64,000 nt of DNA, from NCBI GenBank assembly GCA_027603065.1, contig JADGJP010000030.1:1-64000 (forward strand), in the 5' to 3' direction. This document shows positions 14,001 through 25,467 of this stretch, in pieces. The translations under genes were made by a program, and so were the position numbers. This DNA comes from Geranomyces variabilis (Eukaryota > Chytridiomycota > Chytridiomycetes > Spizellomycetales > Powellomycetaceae). Positions within the stretch are counted from its first letter, which is position 1, and every line of letters begins with the position of its first letter. Below the pieces are notes generated by a model. That model searched no databases. It was given only the letters and a program-made list of their open reading frames with translations, and was not told where the DNA came from.

Positions 14001-17000
14001 GGCGGAGGTAGGCAGCGTGGCGGCAGCGGCTAGAGACGAAATGGAAAGCTGCTGTGCATCTATGAATGCCGCCAACGTCTCTATAGTTGAGTTTTCCAGC
14101 AGGTCGACAAACTTCAGCTTAGGAAACCCGAGTTCTTTGCGAATTGCAGTCACAAAGGCAATTTTGCTCATTGAGCTGAGACCAGTCTCCGTGAGTGGCG
14201 TCCAAGGGCTAATGTCGGAGGCGTTGATCCGTAGAAAACGGACCAGAATACTGCGAAGACGCTCGATAGTAGAACCCTTGAAGTTACCGCCCGCCTCAGG
14301 TACTCCGGCCGTAGCGGTGATTGTGGTGTCGACAAAGTGTAATGGCGTCATCGGGGGTGCCAGAGCGGCCGCGGGGGCGTCTTTCAATTCATCGATGAAA
14401 ACCGTCAACGCTTCCAATGTGGGATAGTCCAGCAAGTCAACAAATTTGAAGGCCGCAACTCCGAGCTCTTTCCGAACGGTGGAGACGAACATGAGTTTCC
14501 CGATTGAGCTGAGACCCATCTCCGAGAAAGACTGGCCCGGTTTAATAAGGGACTCGTCCTTGCCGAGAGTTTGCAATAGAATCCTACGAAGGTCTGCCTG
14601 CGTTTTAACAGGCCCAGACTCGGCCGTCGTCACGGCAGGAATCGCCTCTTTCGAGACCACGTCGGAGGTGGCGCCGACGAGGAATGCCGCGAGCAGAGCG
14701 ATGGTCGGGTGGTTCCAAATGTCAGCGATGGCAAACTCGGGCCGGTTAAAGGCCGTGCGCAGATTCTGCACGAGCATAACACGAGCTACGCTGTCGAGAC
14801 CGAGCTTTGTGAGCGACTCCTCGCGCCCGATGGTCTTGTCAGCATCGCAAAGAGGAGCCAGCACGTCCCGGACGCGCTCTTCGTCCACAGAAAGGAGTTC
14901 GGCGGCGGGTGCCTCTCCTCCGGCTGCAAGTGTCGCGGCCGCCGTATTGTGCAGCTGCAGGAGATGAGTGGACGCGCGCAGGGTCTTTGCGTCAATTTTT
15001 CCGTTTTTATTAAACGGAAGACGGGAGAGCGGAATCCATCGCGTTGGGATCATGTAGTACGGTAAGTGCTTGGTGCATATGTCCTTGGCTTGCTCGACAA
15101 CTTCCGCAATCCGTCCGCTGCACGGAAGCACGGTAACCGGGCAAGCCGTATTCTGAAATTGTGAGTCGCTCTCGTCGTTTGTGGTTTCGAACGATAAGAA
15201 ACACACGATTCGGGGAAATTTTTCGCCCGGAATCGTAGTCTTCATGGCCGAGACATATTTTACAGCCGTGATACGTTGGACGACGCTTTCAATCTCGCCG
15301 AGCTCGATGCGAAGGCCGAATAATTTGACTTGGTTGTCCATTCGGCCCATGCATACCACGCGTCCGTCGTGGTGGTATCGGCCCAGATCGCCTAATGGCC
15401 GCCAGAAAAGTGTATAAGAGGACATACTTTTGCATTTTAGAGAGAGGTTGCAAATGAAACCTACCACTGCGGTATATGCGGACCCCGAGTTCCGGGTGGT
15501 CCAGGTAGGTTCTTGCGGAAAGCTCAGGCTGGCCAAAGTAGCCCCTGCCCACTTGCGGTCCTCCGATGCAAATCTCGCCAACGCACCCGACAGGCACAAC
15601 GCGCAGCTGCTCGTCAAGAATGTACGTTTGGGCAGTGTAGAAAGGGTGGCCAATCAAGTGAATCTCTTTCTCGTCGACGCTGTGTCGGTGCGAGTGGCTA
15701 CGGGTTGCAAAAGAGTGCGTCGTCAATTCTCAGAAAAAGTTTTTTTTTTGGTGGCACGCACTGTCCGGGTGCAAAACGAAGAGCCAAAGGGGCTTACCTG
15801 AGACAACAGGTTTCGGTAGGGCCATAGGCGTTTCCGAGATGAATTTTTCCCGCCCAGCGTTTCTTTTCAAAAAGAAACAAAAATCCCACAAGTTAGTTTT
15901 GTTCGGATTGAACCCCAGTACGGTGATTTCAGAAATGGGCCTAACAGAGGGGGGACTTACAACAACTTGCGGAAGCATGGGTTCCCCACCCACGTCCATA
16001 GCTCGCATCGTTGGGCAGTCTTCCGGGTGTAGTAGGGCCAAAACGCTTGGCGTAGTGGCAAGGAAGGTAATCTCCATTCGGCGGATAACCTTAGCGACGT
16101 TATACTCACCCTTGGGCGCCATGCACAGCGTTCCGCCAGTAGTAAGCGTCGCAAAAAAGTCCATGACGCAGTCATCAAAGGTGAACTGAGCAAAGTTAAG
16201 CCGGCGATCTGCAGGGCCGTGTGCATAGCGGTCCGTGAAGCCGCGAGACGCGGCGACGATATTGCGATGCTCAATCATCGCGCCTTTCGGATTGCCAGTC
16301 GAGCCTGTGAGAAGGAGAAGAATTTGAGCAACACTCGCGCAACAGGTTATCTCTCGCCAGAGATAGAGAGGGGTGGGGGCACGCACCACTGGTAAAGATG
16401 ATGTAGGCGAGATTGGTGTCGGTAACACCAACGTCCTTTACGTCGAGGTTGATGTCGTCCGCCTCGAGGCTAGGGTAGTCGCTATCCGCTACGACAACAG
16501 TAACACCATAATCCTGTACCTCCGCTGCGTCGTCATTATTGGTGACCAACAATGTGGCTTTGGCAGCCTCAATTATGTGCAGATTGCGAGCGTGCGGAGT
16601 GTCCACGTCCAGCGGAATATAAGCTCTATTGAGAAATGGCCAAAAAACATTTAGTCTGCATAAGTGACTCGTTTTTTTTTTCATTTGGAAAAGCGAAAGT
16701 TGTTTTTTTTTTTTTTCAACTGATGACACCACATACCCGCCAGCTTTAAGAACGGCAAGAACCGCAACAACCATATATACCGAGCGGCGCATACACACAG
16801 GCACGATGATCTCTGGCCCGACGCCAAGGGTACGCAGCTTCCGCGCGAGCCTGTTTGCCTTGTGATAACAAAAAAAAAGCATATCAGCACATAGCTTTCT
16901 CCGTTTCTGTTTTTGCTTGGATATCAAAAGTCACACACCTTGGTGTTCATTTCGGCATAAGTCAGCCTGAGACCGTCAAGGAACTCGACGGCAATCTTGT

Positions 17001-18670
17001 CTGGACGGCGGCGGGCCTCGCGCTCAACAAGCTCGTGGATACAGCAGCGTGGGTCGGCAAGCATGCGGTCCTCTGGATTCCACGTAAAGATCTGTGTGTT
17101 GAGCTCGTCCAAGCTGACAGCTGAGATGCCGCCAACGGTGAGGTTGTCTGCAGCAGTGGCAAGCTCCTCAAAGGCAGCACAGAGATGCTCAACGAGCCAG
17201 TAGACGTTCTGACGCTCGAGGACGCGGGGGTCGTATGCGACACGCAGCTCGATTGGCCCGGCGGCGGTCACCTGGGCATGGATGGCAACCGAGCAGTCGA
17301 CATCATCCGAGCTAATCACAAAGTCGGGGCGCGAAGGCGGCGAGGTTTCCTCCCGGCTATGCTGCTGCGAAACGTCCAGCAGGGTAGAGAATAATGCTGC
17401 GGTGGTCGCTACGGCAGGGATAAGTTTCTTGATGTGATCAATATCCAAGAAACGGTGAGGGCCAGACTCGACGGCGAATGAAGCTACGGCCGTGATGAGC
17501 TCACGGACCGACGCCGAATCGTCGACCGTCAGGCGACACGGGATGACGTTCTGGGTGGGTCCGGTGATGGTGTGATCGAGTCCGAGCCCGAGCCCGAGCC
17601 CGAGCTCAGTCGGACGGTTGTGAATAAGACGACCAAAGCAAACGTCGTCGGTGCCAGCATGCTTGCTCAGAACCACAGCCCAGGCAGCGGCAAGCAGATC
17701 TTCTGCGCTAAAACCATCAAAGCGCGCTGCCGCCACGAGGGTCCGCTCAACCGTTGCGCTGGCGCTGGCCCTGGGCTGAAACATCATTTGTGGGAGGGCC
17801 GGGAAGGCCATGCCAGCAAAGCCATTGAGGTGCTCGCTCCAGTAACGCTGGGCAAGCTTGACATCCGAGTTTTGCTGAAGGTGCCGTATGTAAAGTGCGT
17901 GATCGGCGCGCGGCACGGTGGTGGTGGTGCTTTCATCATAGGCTCGTTGGACGTCGCCAAGAATGAGGTCAAGAGACAGTGCATCTATGTAAACCCCGTG
18001 AGTTTAAAAAGAAAAAAAAATGGGGGGATAATCATCAATAAATATCCTCGGCTGGGATGCTATATATATATATATATATATATATATTCATACCGTGCAA
18101 GACCTGGTGGATGGTCAGAACGAAATGGAAATCGCCAGCGGCGGCGGCCGCCGCCGCGCCCTCTTCAAGGGCAGCCATTCGTAACATGGGCTTGCCAAAG
18201 GGCATGCAGCTCAGGCTGTCGAGCTCGCTGCGTGCCAGGTCATCGGCGGTCATCATCATTGCCTCGCCCTCTTCATTTTTGATGATGGAAATGGGGACGT
18301 GCATCTCTTCAAGGACTGCACCGGCGTAGAAGAGGTCACGACGGGCAGTGGCGGCGTGTCCTCCAACCTGGAAGAACACGGTGCGAAGCACGGGGCAGTC
18401 GGCAATGACGGCGTTCCATGCTCGTTGATAGCGGTCAAGGTCGTGGACGCCGCCACGCAAAGAGGCGCGGGCCTGAGTAATGTAGGCGGTGCCGCCGGCG
18501 GGGTCCTCCTCCGACGAAGCGGCCAACATGCGGGCCTGAGCAGGCGAGCAAGGCAACAAGTCGTGCAGTTTTTCAAGATCCAAGCCGTAGAGAGGCAGGT
18601 CCTTTTCTGCAATTGCGAGCAGGTCGTCGATGGACAGAAGAGACATTGGAGTGTAGGGAGTGTAGGGCAT
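2039..18670 (-). CDS. Multimodular NRPS with five tandem carrier domains and C-terminal thioesterase
   Basis: Non-ribosomal peptide synthetase. The model has 16 exons: 18670-18094, 17984-16939, 16858-16737, 16625-16387, 16304-15961, 15862-15798, 15697-15465, 15391-12990, 12921-12539, 12484-11141, 11071-7380, 7308-6836, 6763-6087, 6017-5240, 5146-2575 and 2505-2039. Phases close, giving about 5,137 residues. The start could instead be the Met at 18646. Order seen: C0-A1-T1-T2-T3-T4-T5-C1-C2-remnant A-T6-C3-A3-T7-C4-A4-T8-TE. C0 reads HQVLHDA where HHxxxDG is expected, so the catalytic second His is Gln. C1 and C2 read HHIAVDE; C3 and C4 read HHALxDA. A1, A3 and A4 keep the A10 lysine (NKNGK, SPSGK, NKNGK). 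My alignment gives specificity codes near DDMAMVACL, DASMIVGEI and DVIALGGIF; I cannot name the substrates. T6 to T8 carry GGHS, GGDS and GGDS. The TE has GYSFGG, a downstream Asp and GHH. It is divergent from the ABCC exporter. Confidence 0.93.
13440..14890 (-). other. Array of five consecutive carrier (T) domains inside the NRPS
   Basis: All five lie in one uninterrupted exon, after A1. The attachment serines are near plus-strand positions 14800, 14505, 14178, 13880 and 13605, about 275-330 bases apart. The local motifs are GLDSV, GLSSI, GLSSM, GLSSM and ALTSI. T2 to T5 share a C-terminal half of the type RKELG...LKFVDLLE..T...LAAFI, so they look like serial duplicates; T1 is more divergent and is the expected partner of A1. 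The linkers are Ala/Ser/Pro-rich. All five keep the serine; T5 has Ala for the usual Gly before it. No adenylation or condensation domain lies between them. Confidence 0.9.
17576..17608 (-). repeat. In-frame hexanucleotide repeat coding Gly-Leu in C0
   Basis: Repeated GAGCCC units on the plus strand are read on the minus strand as a (Gly-Leu) run inside the first condensation domain, just before the TGPTQN-like stretch. The length is a multiple of six, so copy-number change would keep the frame. It is a likely polymorphic site. Confidence 0.8.
18061..18087. repeat. (TA)n microsatellite in intron 1 of the NRPS
   Basis: About 27 bases of alternating TA lie just downstream of the intron 1 donor. 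The intron spans 18093-17985 (donor GTATGA, acceptor TACATAG). Splicing it out joins HQVLH to DALSLD and restores the condensation-domain reading frame. Confidence 0.85.
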
Positions 18671-19512
18671 TTTTGGCAGAGAAACTTAGAGGACAACAAA
18701 AGGGGGCGATTTTGTTTTGTATGAGGATTGTTGTAAGGTATGGTGGAAGAAACGGTCCACAGCGAGAGGGAAAGAGGGACCAGCCCGACAGACACACGGC
18801 GTGCAGAGTTAATGTAAGATGGCGTGGGAGTCGAGTCTGGGGGCATTAGGGGAGCTTTTGTTTTAATTCTACATACTGCGGGGGCCAAAAGAAAGACAGA
18901 AGAGACATTGCATGCGATAGAGAGCGGGGGGGCGGGGGCGGCGGGGCGGGCGGAGCGAAACGGGGTGAGGAGACCTGAGCGGATGGATGGGATGGGATGG
19001 GATGGGATGGAGCAGGCATGAGGAGGAGAGCGGAGAGCGGGTGTAGCGGGGAGCGCGTTGCAGCGGAGCGGTGGCTTGTGTGGCTTGTGTGGCTTGTGCG
19101 GCGCGTGGCTTGCGTGGCGTGTGGCTTATGCTCAGCTACAACGGACAACAAGAGACAACAAGGGACAACAACAATTCATCGAACGATCGACGAGAAATAA
19201 AATAAATCTCTGCAGACACTACACAGACACTACGCTTGTGTGAAGTTGTGTACTGTACACCTTGTGGCCCCCCACGCTCGGCCGCTGTTTCCCATGAATT
19301 CCCCAACCCTAACCCGCTCCGCTCCACACCCCGCAGCCCCCGCTCTCCGCCCCCGCTCGCTAGAATACATATATAAAACTCGAGAATACAAAGGATGTCC
19401 ACATGCGCCTGTCGCCCTCGCCCTCGTGCCGTCGTCTACTTTAGTCCCCTCTCGCGCGCCGCCGCCGCCCGCTCTAATCGGATATCCCTCATTCTCTCTC
19501 TCGTAAACTCAG
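18671..19512. promoter_or_regulatory. Divergent promoter NRPS / ABCC exporter with TGTGGCTTG repeats
   Basis: This 842-base gap separates two genes transcribed away from each other. At 19071-19129 it holds a run of GTGGC units: three spaced by exactly 9 bases (TGTGGCTTG type), then looser CGTGGC and TGTGGC copies. A second repeat, (GGGAT)n, lies near 18983-19010, and TGTAGCGGG is at 19042-19050. The GTGGC type of repeat recurs in the other three divergent promoters of the cluster, which suggests a shared operator. That is inference; no binding data are visible. Confidence 0.55.
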
Positions 19513-22500
19513 ATGACTCGAGCCCCTATTAGCAATGACGACGGCCTCAACCCCGCGGTTGATGGTGTCCACAAAGTCATCAAGCGTCGCGGCTTATTTT
19601 CCTTTGTCTCGCTGTCCTGGGTCGACCCACTCTTGCGCACGGGCTACCGCACCACCCTGCAAGAGACCGACCTGCCGCCGCTGCCACTCTCTGAGCAGGC
19701 CGACGCCACCGCCCATGTCCTCGATGGCTTTTGGAAGGCTCTCGCCGTCGCCGCCCACCAAGCCAATAATCCCACGACGAAAGGTTCCGCCGCCGTCTCG
19801 GCCCCGCCCTCCCTGCTGGCACCGCTGGCCAAAAAATATTGGACACACTTCTTGCTCGCCTGCGTTTTTATGGGCCTCACCGTGGCCGTCAGCATCATCC
19901 TGCCTACGCAGATCGACAACGTCATTGATGCTCTCACCAGCAAGGACAGATACATCACACAGGCCTTTGTCTACGCTGCCGTGTACTGCGGCCTGCAGGT
20001 CCTCAACAGCGTGGCCATGTACACTTTCCACTCCATTGTTCTCGTCATTACCATGGGCCTGCGTAGCATTCTTGTCGGCGGAATCTATCGCAAATCCATG
20101 GTGCTTTCCCCGCGCGCTCGCCCACAGTTCACCTCGGGCCAGATCAACTCGCTGGTCGACGTTGACGTCCCCGCCGTCCAGCAATTCATCGTCTGCTTCA
20201 TTACACTGGTTGGCGGCCTTGCTCAGGTTGCCCTCGCCCTCTACTTCATTGCTCGCGTCCTCGGTGTCACTACCTGGATCACCGCCGGAATCTATCTCGG
20301 TCTGACGCTTCTCGTTGCCGCTGTCATGCCGCTCTTTGGCATCGGCCAAGGCCTCTACATGGTGGCCCTCGACCGTCGCACCAAGCGTCTGCGCGAGTTT
20401 CTATACGGCATCCAGAGCGTCAAATACCAGGGCCGCGAGGACCAACATATGCGCGGCATTGTTGCCAGCCGCGACGCCCAGCTGCGCGGTCTAGTGTGGA
20501 TTATGTTTGCCCTGGGTCTCGTCCTCGTCTTGTTCATGGTCCAGGCCATAAGTCTGCCCGTGCTGACCGTCATTGCCTATTCCAAACTCGGCGGCGAAAT
20601 GAGCGCCGCAAACATCTTTGCCATTCTTGGTCTCCTCGGCGCACTGGTTTCGCCGTCGTCGGATTTGCCTGAAAATCTTCAGTATGTTTTGTTACGCACC
20701 CCGTCCGTGGCTTTGAGTTTACACACTAGTCAAAACAACCCCACCCGATGCCGGTGACTGACTGACCGACACCCCTTTTTCCCAATTCCTGTTTTTTTTT
20801 CGCAGAGGTGTTGTTGCTTTCATCGTTAGTTACAAGCGTCTATCGGCCTTCATGCTTGCGGAAGAGGTCAACCCGCTCGATGTTGCGGAGCACCATGCAA
20901 AGTCCGCCACAATTGCTGTCGCGCTAAACGATGCTTGCTTTACTTACGAGACCCCTCTCGAAGTTGAGGCATCTCCCGAAAAAGAGGAAAAGGCGCCGCC
21001 TCAAGGTGATGAGATCAAGGTCGCTCATGCTGATCATCATCACGACGTCAAAGTCGGCGGAGACGCCATGACTTTGAAGGACGCAGAGGTTGTCGTCGCT
21101 CCGGCGGGCAAGAGCAAGCTCATGCCCTCGCGGGGCGCGTTTGCTTTGCAGAACCTTACTCTGTCCATACCCAGGGGCAGCCTTGTGTGTATCGTCGGTG
21201 CCGTCGGAAGGTAAAAAAAATTGCTTTCTCCGGCCGCCTTGTCTCTAGGCTCTGCACAGCGCATATTGCTAAATCATGGCCGTCTATCCTCTACAGTGGC
21301 AAGTCCAGTATGCTCTCTGCGCTCCTTGGCAATCTGCGCAAGACCAGTGGCGCAGCCGCAATCCACGGATCTGTTGCGTACTGCCCGCAGGAACCCTTTG
21401 TCACCAGCGGGACGATCGCCAGCAACATTCTCGGTCTATTCAACGGCAACGCTTCCGCGCGCAAGATGCAGGAGGCAATCGATGCCTGTTGCTTGACCGA
21501 CGACCTCAATGGGTTCCCGCTAGGCACAGCGACGCGGGTCGGCGAGAAAGGCCTGACACTCTCTGGAGGGCAGCGCGCGCGCGTTGCCCTCGCCCGAGCG
21601 TATGCAGCGGACGCTGACGTTTTGCTTCTCGACGACCCCCTTGCCGCCCTGGATGCTCGTGTCGGCAAGCGTGTTTTTGAAAACGCAATTTGTGGCGCTC
21701 TGAAAGGGAAGACTATTCTGATGGTCACGCACCAGCTTCAACTGTTGGCCCGCTCCGACCTTGTCGTCGTGCTCGACGCCGGGGAAGTTGTCGAGACGGG
21801 GACCTTTACCGACCTGCGTGGACGAGCTGATTCCCGGCTCACGCTGCTTATGAAAGACTACTGTCTCGAGGACGAGACTGACCCGATGGCCGTCCCGGCC
21901 GTGGCGCGCAAGGTCGAGGAAGCTGAGTCTGATCCTCTTGCTTCTAAAGACGATGAAGGCGAGGAAGCTGAGGACCGCGCCCAGGGCGCGGTGGCCGGCC
22001 GTCACATTTGGGCCTACTTTACGGCCTGCGGGCTCTGGTGCCCCTATATTCTGGCCCTTCTCACGATGTTCTACATTGCGCTACAGTGCGGCATCCGCGT
22101 GCTTCTTGTGATTTGGACCAGCAACGAGTGGGACTGGACGACGACGCAGTACTTCAACTTTTTCGTCATTCTCGGAATGATCTCAGTGGTGAGCTCTGTC
22201 CCGGAACTCGCCGTGATCCTCTACTCGTCCTACCGCGCCGCCATCAAGCTCCACGACGAGGCCCTGCGCGGGCTTGCGAATGCGCCCATGAGCTTCTTCC
22301 AGGAGCAACCCGTCGGACGGATTCTGAACCGCATGACCACCGACGTCACAGCTTTAGACACACAGATGATGATGACCGTCTTTGAGTGGATCGGCTCGCT
22401 CTCAAACTTGCTTGTCAGCCTGGTTATCGTGTGCTATTCGTCGCTGTACATGATTGCCGTGATTGTGGTTTTGGGTGTTCCTGCTGCGCTCATGTTCTTT

Positions 22501-23760
22501 TACTACGTGCGCTCATACCGCGAGGTTAAGCGCCTGTCCGCCACCATGCGCTCCCCGCTCAATCATCACGTTACCGAGACCCTCAACGGACTTTCGACCA
22601 TTGCGGCGTTTGGTGTGCGCGATCAATTCGAGGGACGCTTGAGGCAGTGCCTGAACCAGAGCAACTCGTCAACTCTGCTGCTGAGCTCGATCAACTTTTG
22701 GCTTGGGCTCCGACTCGACGTGCTCGCTGCGTGTGTGGTGTTTGTGCTGCTGATGCTCGCTGGCTGCCGCGTCGTGTCGCCGGAAGCTATCGGACTCGCG
22801 CTCGTGTCAACAATACAGCTCGGCCAAGCTCTCAACCAACTCCTGCGCAACATGGGAACCTTGGAGGCGTCGTTCAACTCGGTCGAGCGGCTCGATTATT
22901 ACGCCAGGTCGCTGCCCATCGAGGCGCCTCGCGTGCTTCCGGGCGACCCGGACGTAAAGGACCCGTGGCCAACGCAGGGCGCCATCGAGATTCGCGACCT
23001 CGAGGTGCGTTACAAGGCGGTGGCCCAACCGGTGCTGTCCGGTGTGAGCCTGTCTGTAAAGCCGGGGCAGAAGATCGGCATCGTCGGACGGTCCGGTGCC
23101 GGAAAATCCACGTTGATGGCGGCGCTGTTCCGGATGATGGAGTTTTCCCAGGGATCAATTCATATCGACGGACGTGATATCTCGACTCTTGGATTGCACG
23201 CTCTGAGGCAGCGTCTTCACATTATCACGCAGGAGCCCATCCTGTTCCAAGGCACGCTGCGAGGCAACGTGGACCCGGCGGAGGCGCACACGGACGCCGA
23301 GGTGTGGGCCGCGCTTGAGACAGCGGGACTCAAGTCCCACGTGATGACGCTGTCAGGCAAGCTTGAAGCCGAGGTCGAAGAGGGTGGGCGCAACTTTAGC
23401 GCAGGACAGCGCGCGCTGGTATGCCTTGCGGCTACGGTGCTCGCCAAGCCGACCGTGCTCGTGATGGACGAAGCCACGGCAGCCGTCGACGCAGAGGCAG
23501 ACGCACGCATCCAGGCGTGCTTGCGCGAGCAGTTTGCGCGCACGACCGTGCTCAGCATTGCGCACCGGGTCAACTCTATTGCAGCATTTGACCGCGTGCT
23601 GGTGATGCGCGACGGGCGCCGGGCAGAGTACGACGCGCCGTACGTACTGCTGCAGCGGGACGATTCTGAGTTTTCCAAGTTGGTAAAAGCGACGGGCAAT
23701 GCGAATGCGGCGCTGGTAGCTACATTGGCGAAGGAGGCGTACACGAGCCAGGACTCGTGA
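19513..23760 (+). CDS. ABCC-type (MRP-like) ABC transporter
   Basis: Full-length ABC exporter of about 1,345 residues in three exons: 19513-20681, 20806-21210 and 21297-23760. Layout is TMD1, NBD1, TMD2, NBD2, the MRP/Ycf1 order. NBD1 has Walker A GAVGSGKSS, which spans the second splice site and confirms it, signature LSGGQ and Walker B VLLLDDPLAALD. NBD2 has GRSGAGKST, a changed signature FSAGQ and VLVMDEATAAVD with the catalytic Glu present. NBD1 has Asp at that position, a known ABCC asymmetry. The region before NBD1 carries an acidic and His-rich insert (residues DHHHD). The gene is divergent from the NRPS, so it is a good candidate for export of the product or self-protection. It would sit in the plasma or vacuolar membrane. 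Confidence 0.95.
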
Positions 23761-23765
23761 ATAAA
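23760..23765 (+). terminator. AATAAA polyadenylation-type signal after the ABC transporter
   Basis: AATAAA overlaps the last base of the stop codon of the exporter. Such a short 3' untranslated region is possible in fungi, but fungal poly(A) signals are loose, so this is only suggestive. Confidence 0.4.
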
Positions 23766-25467
23766 GAGCATAGAAGTACAGTAGGCAGCCTTACTAATTT
23801 GTTGACCATATCGGTCATATGAAGATTAGCAATATATTTGAGGACGATTCGTCGAGTGTCTGATTTTCCAGTGTGAAGATCATGCTCAAATGCAAAAGCG
23901 GTTCCTCCTCTCCAGCCGGAGCACAGCGTCCGTGTTTGGGAGGAGAAAAGGAAAATGAGACGTGACGAGTTAGCCGGTGGCGAGAGAGGCGGCCATGTGA
24001 TCAGACCAACATAAACAAGCAAGAATCAACTCATTCTAGTCCTATACCCTCTGCCAGTCTAAGTGATAGCTTTCTCTCTCAGCGAGGCACCTGTCAACTC
24101 CATCGGCATTCTCACTGCCCGTGCTTTCTGTTTCGACCCTGACTGCCTGCCGGTACCTCTTCCACATGTTGAACTCTCCCAAAACATGTTGCCTGGTCAT
24201 TCTGCCGTAGTTTCGTTTACCTGACACGCACCATCCGCCCTGACTACCCGTCCGAAAAACCCAATTATCCGAGTTGGCAATTTTGCCAGATAGTTTGCAG
24301 AAACTCGGCTGCGCCCCACCACCTTTGCGTCGGCAATATCCTCGTAAAGGCTGGAACATTGCAAGTATAGGTCTTTGAACACAGCCTGCTCCATTTTTGA
24401 CCAGACCGTATAGTCAGCAATTCGTAATAAATATCACCCCGATTGCGCCTGCATTCGGCGAAAACGCGCCGGAGGCCCGAGATGCGTGCGACATCTCATC
24501 AGTCACCTTGACAAAAAGACAGAGAAGGCTAATACATTGACCTATGTGCTATTGACCCTATGTGTGGTACCTAGTTGATTATGTTGATACAAGCATGATA
24601 GCCGACTGACTTCAGGTCTCCTTGGTGATTTTTCTCTCATGCACGCACGGGCAGACGCTGTCAGATTGCTGAGCGGCTTGAAGGGCGCAAAACTATTGTG
24701 GGTGAATGGGAAAAGCACACGGGCGCACACTATTGTGGCGAATCGGCGGGGCGATTATCACAGAAACGAGAGTGGGCTACAGGCTCGCCCATGACAGGAC
24801 GTATGAGGTATCGTGGGTGCAGAACGAGCAGGCGGACAGCGGCTCCAAAGCGCCACGATCACAGGGCGTTAGACACTCCGCTTCTCAACTTTTCCCGGCC
24901 TTAGACGGACATCAACGCCTTGGCTGGCGTCCGCCAACAGAAATTGAGCGCAAAATTGATGGCTCGGGCGGCCGCTACATCCCCTCCTCCCAAACGTGCT
25001 GCCTGTCAAAAAAAAAAAATTCGTTCCAAATACCCCACGCGATCACAGAGGGTTCCAATTTTTGGAAACTTGGCAAAAATGCCAGCCTCCAGGCCCTCAG
25101 ATGTCGCTCCAAGCAGAGTGGGCGGCCTGCTACGGAGCGGAACGAAATAGCGGGCGTTCAGACTGGTATACATAGTGAAAAAAATTTGCGCTTGTCGCAA
25201 GTCAAATAGGGACGGAGGAGTATAATCTACCTCTTATTGCCGCCTGTTTCTGCGCCCCATAGAAAACTTTGCGGCTGCGGCGTCGTGAGATGAATCGCGG
25301 GCGTTAGGTCTTGGCAGCACCACTTATTCAGCCTGTTTACTCTATGCACCTTATAAAAAAAAACAGTTGCGGCTGCGGCTTGGTGGGGTGAAGGCGACGA
25401 CGAGCTTATAACGTCAAGCGGAGCTTTCTTCCCCGTCGGGTTGCCCACCTCAGGATTCTAAGCGGCA
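23766..25467. other. Intergenic region upstream of the Zn2Cys6 regulator
   Basis: About 1.7 kb without a gene I can support. Frames near 24042-24394 (minus) and 24706-25209 (plus) are short and low in coding character. Single GTGGCG-type motifs occur near 24733 and, inverted, near 24851. A TATATATA stretch near 25556 is inside the first intron of the next gene and is not a promoter box. Confidence 0.4.

Noticed and set aside
19260-19320. Telomere-like CCCTAACCC near 19306
   Set aside because: A single occurrence, not a tandem array, and inside a promoter region.
24706-25209. Plus-strand frame of 167 codons upstream of the regulator
   Set aside because: Low-complexity, Lys/Ser-rich translation with poly-A runs; no motif and no splice support.
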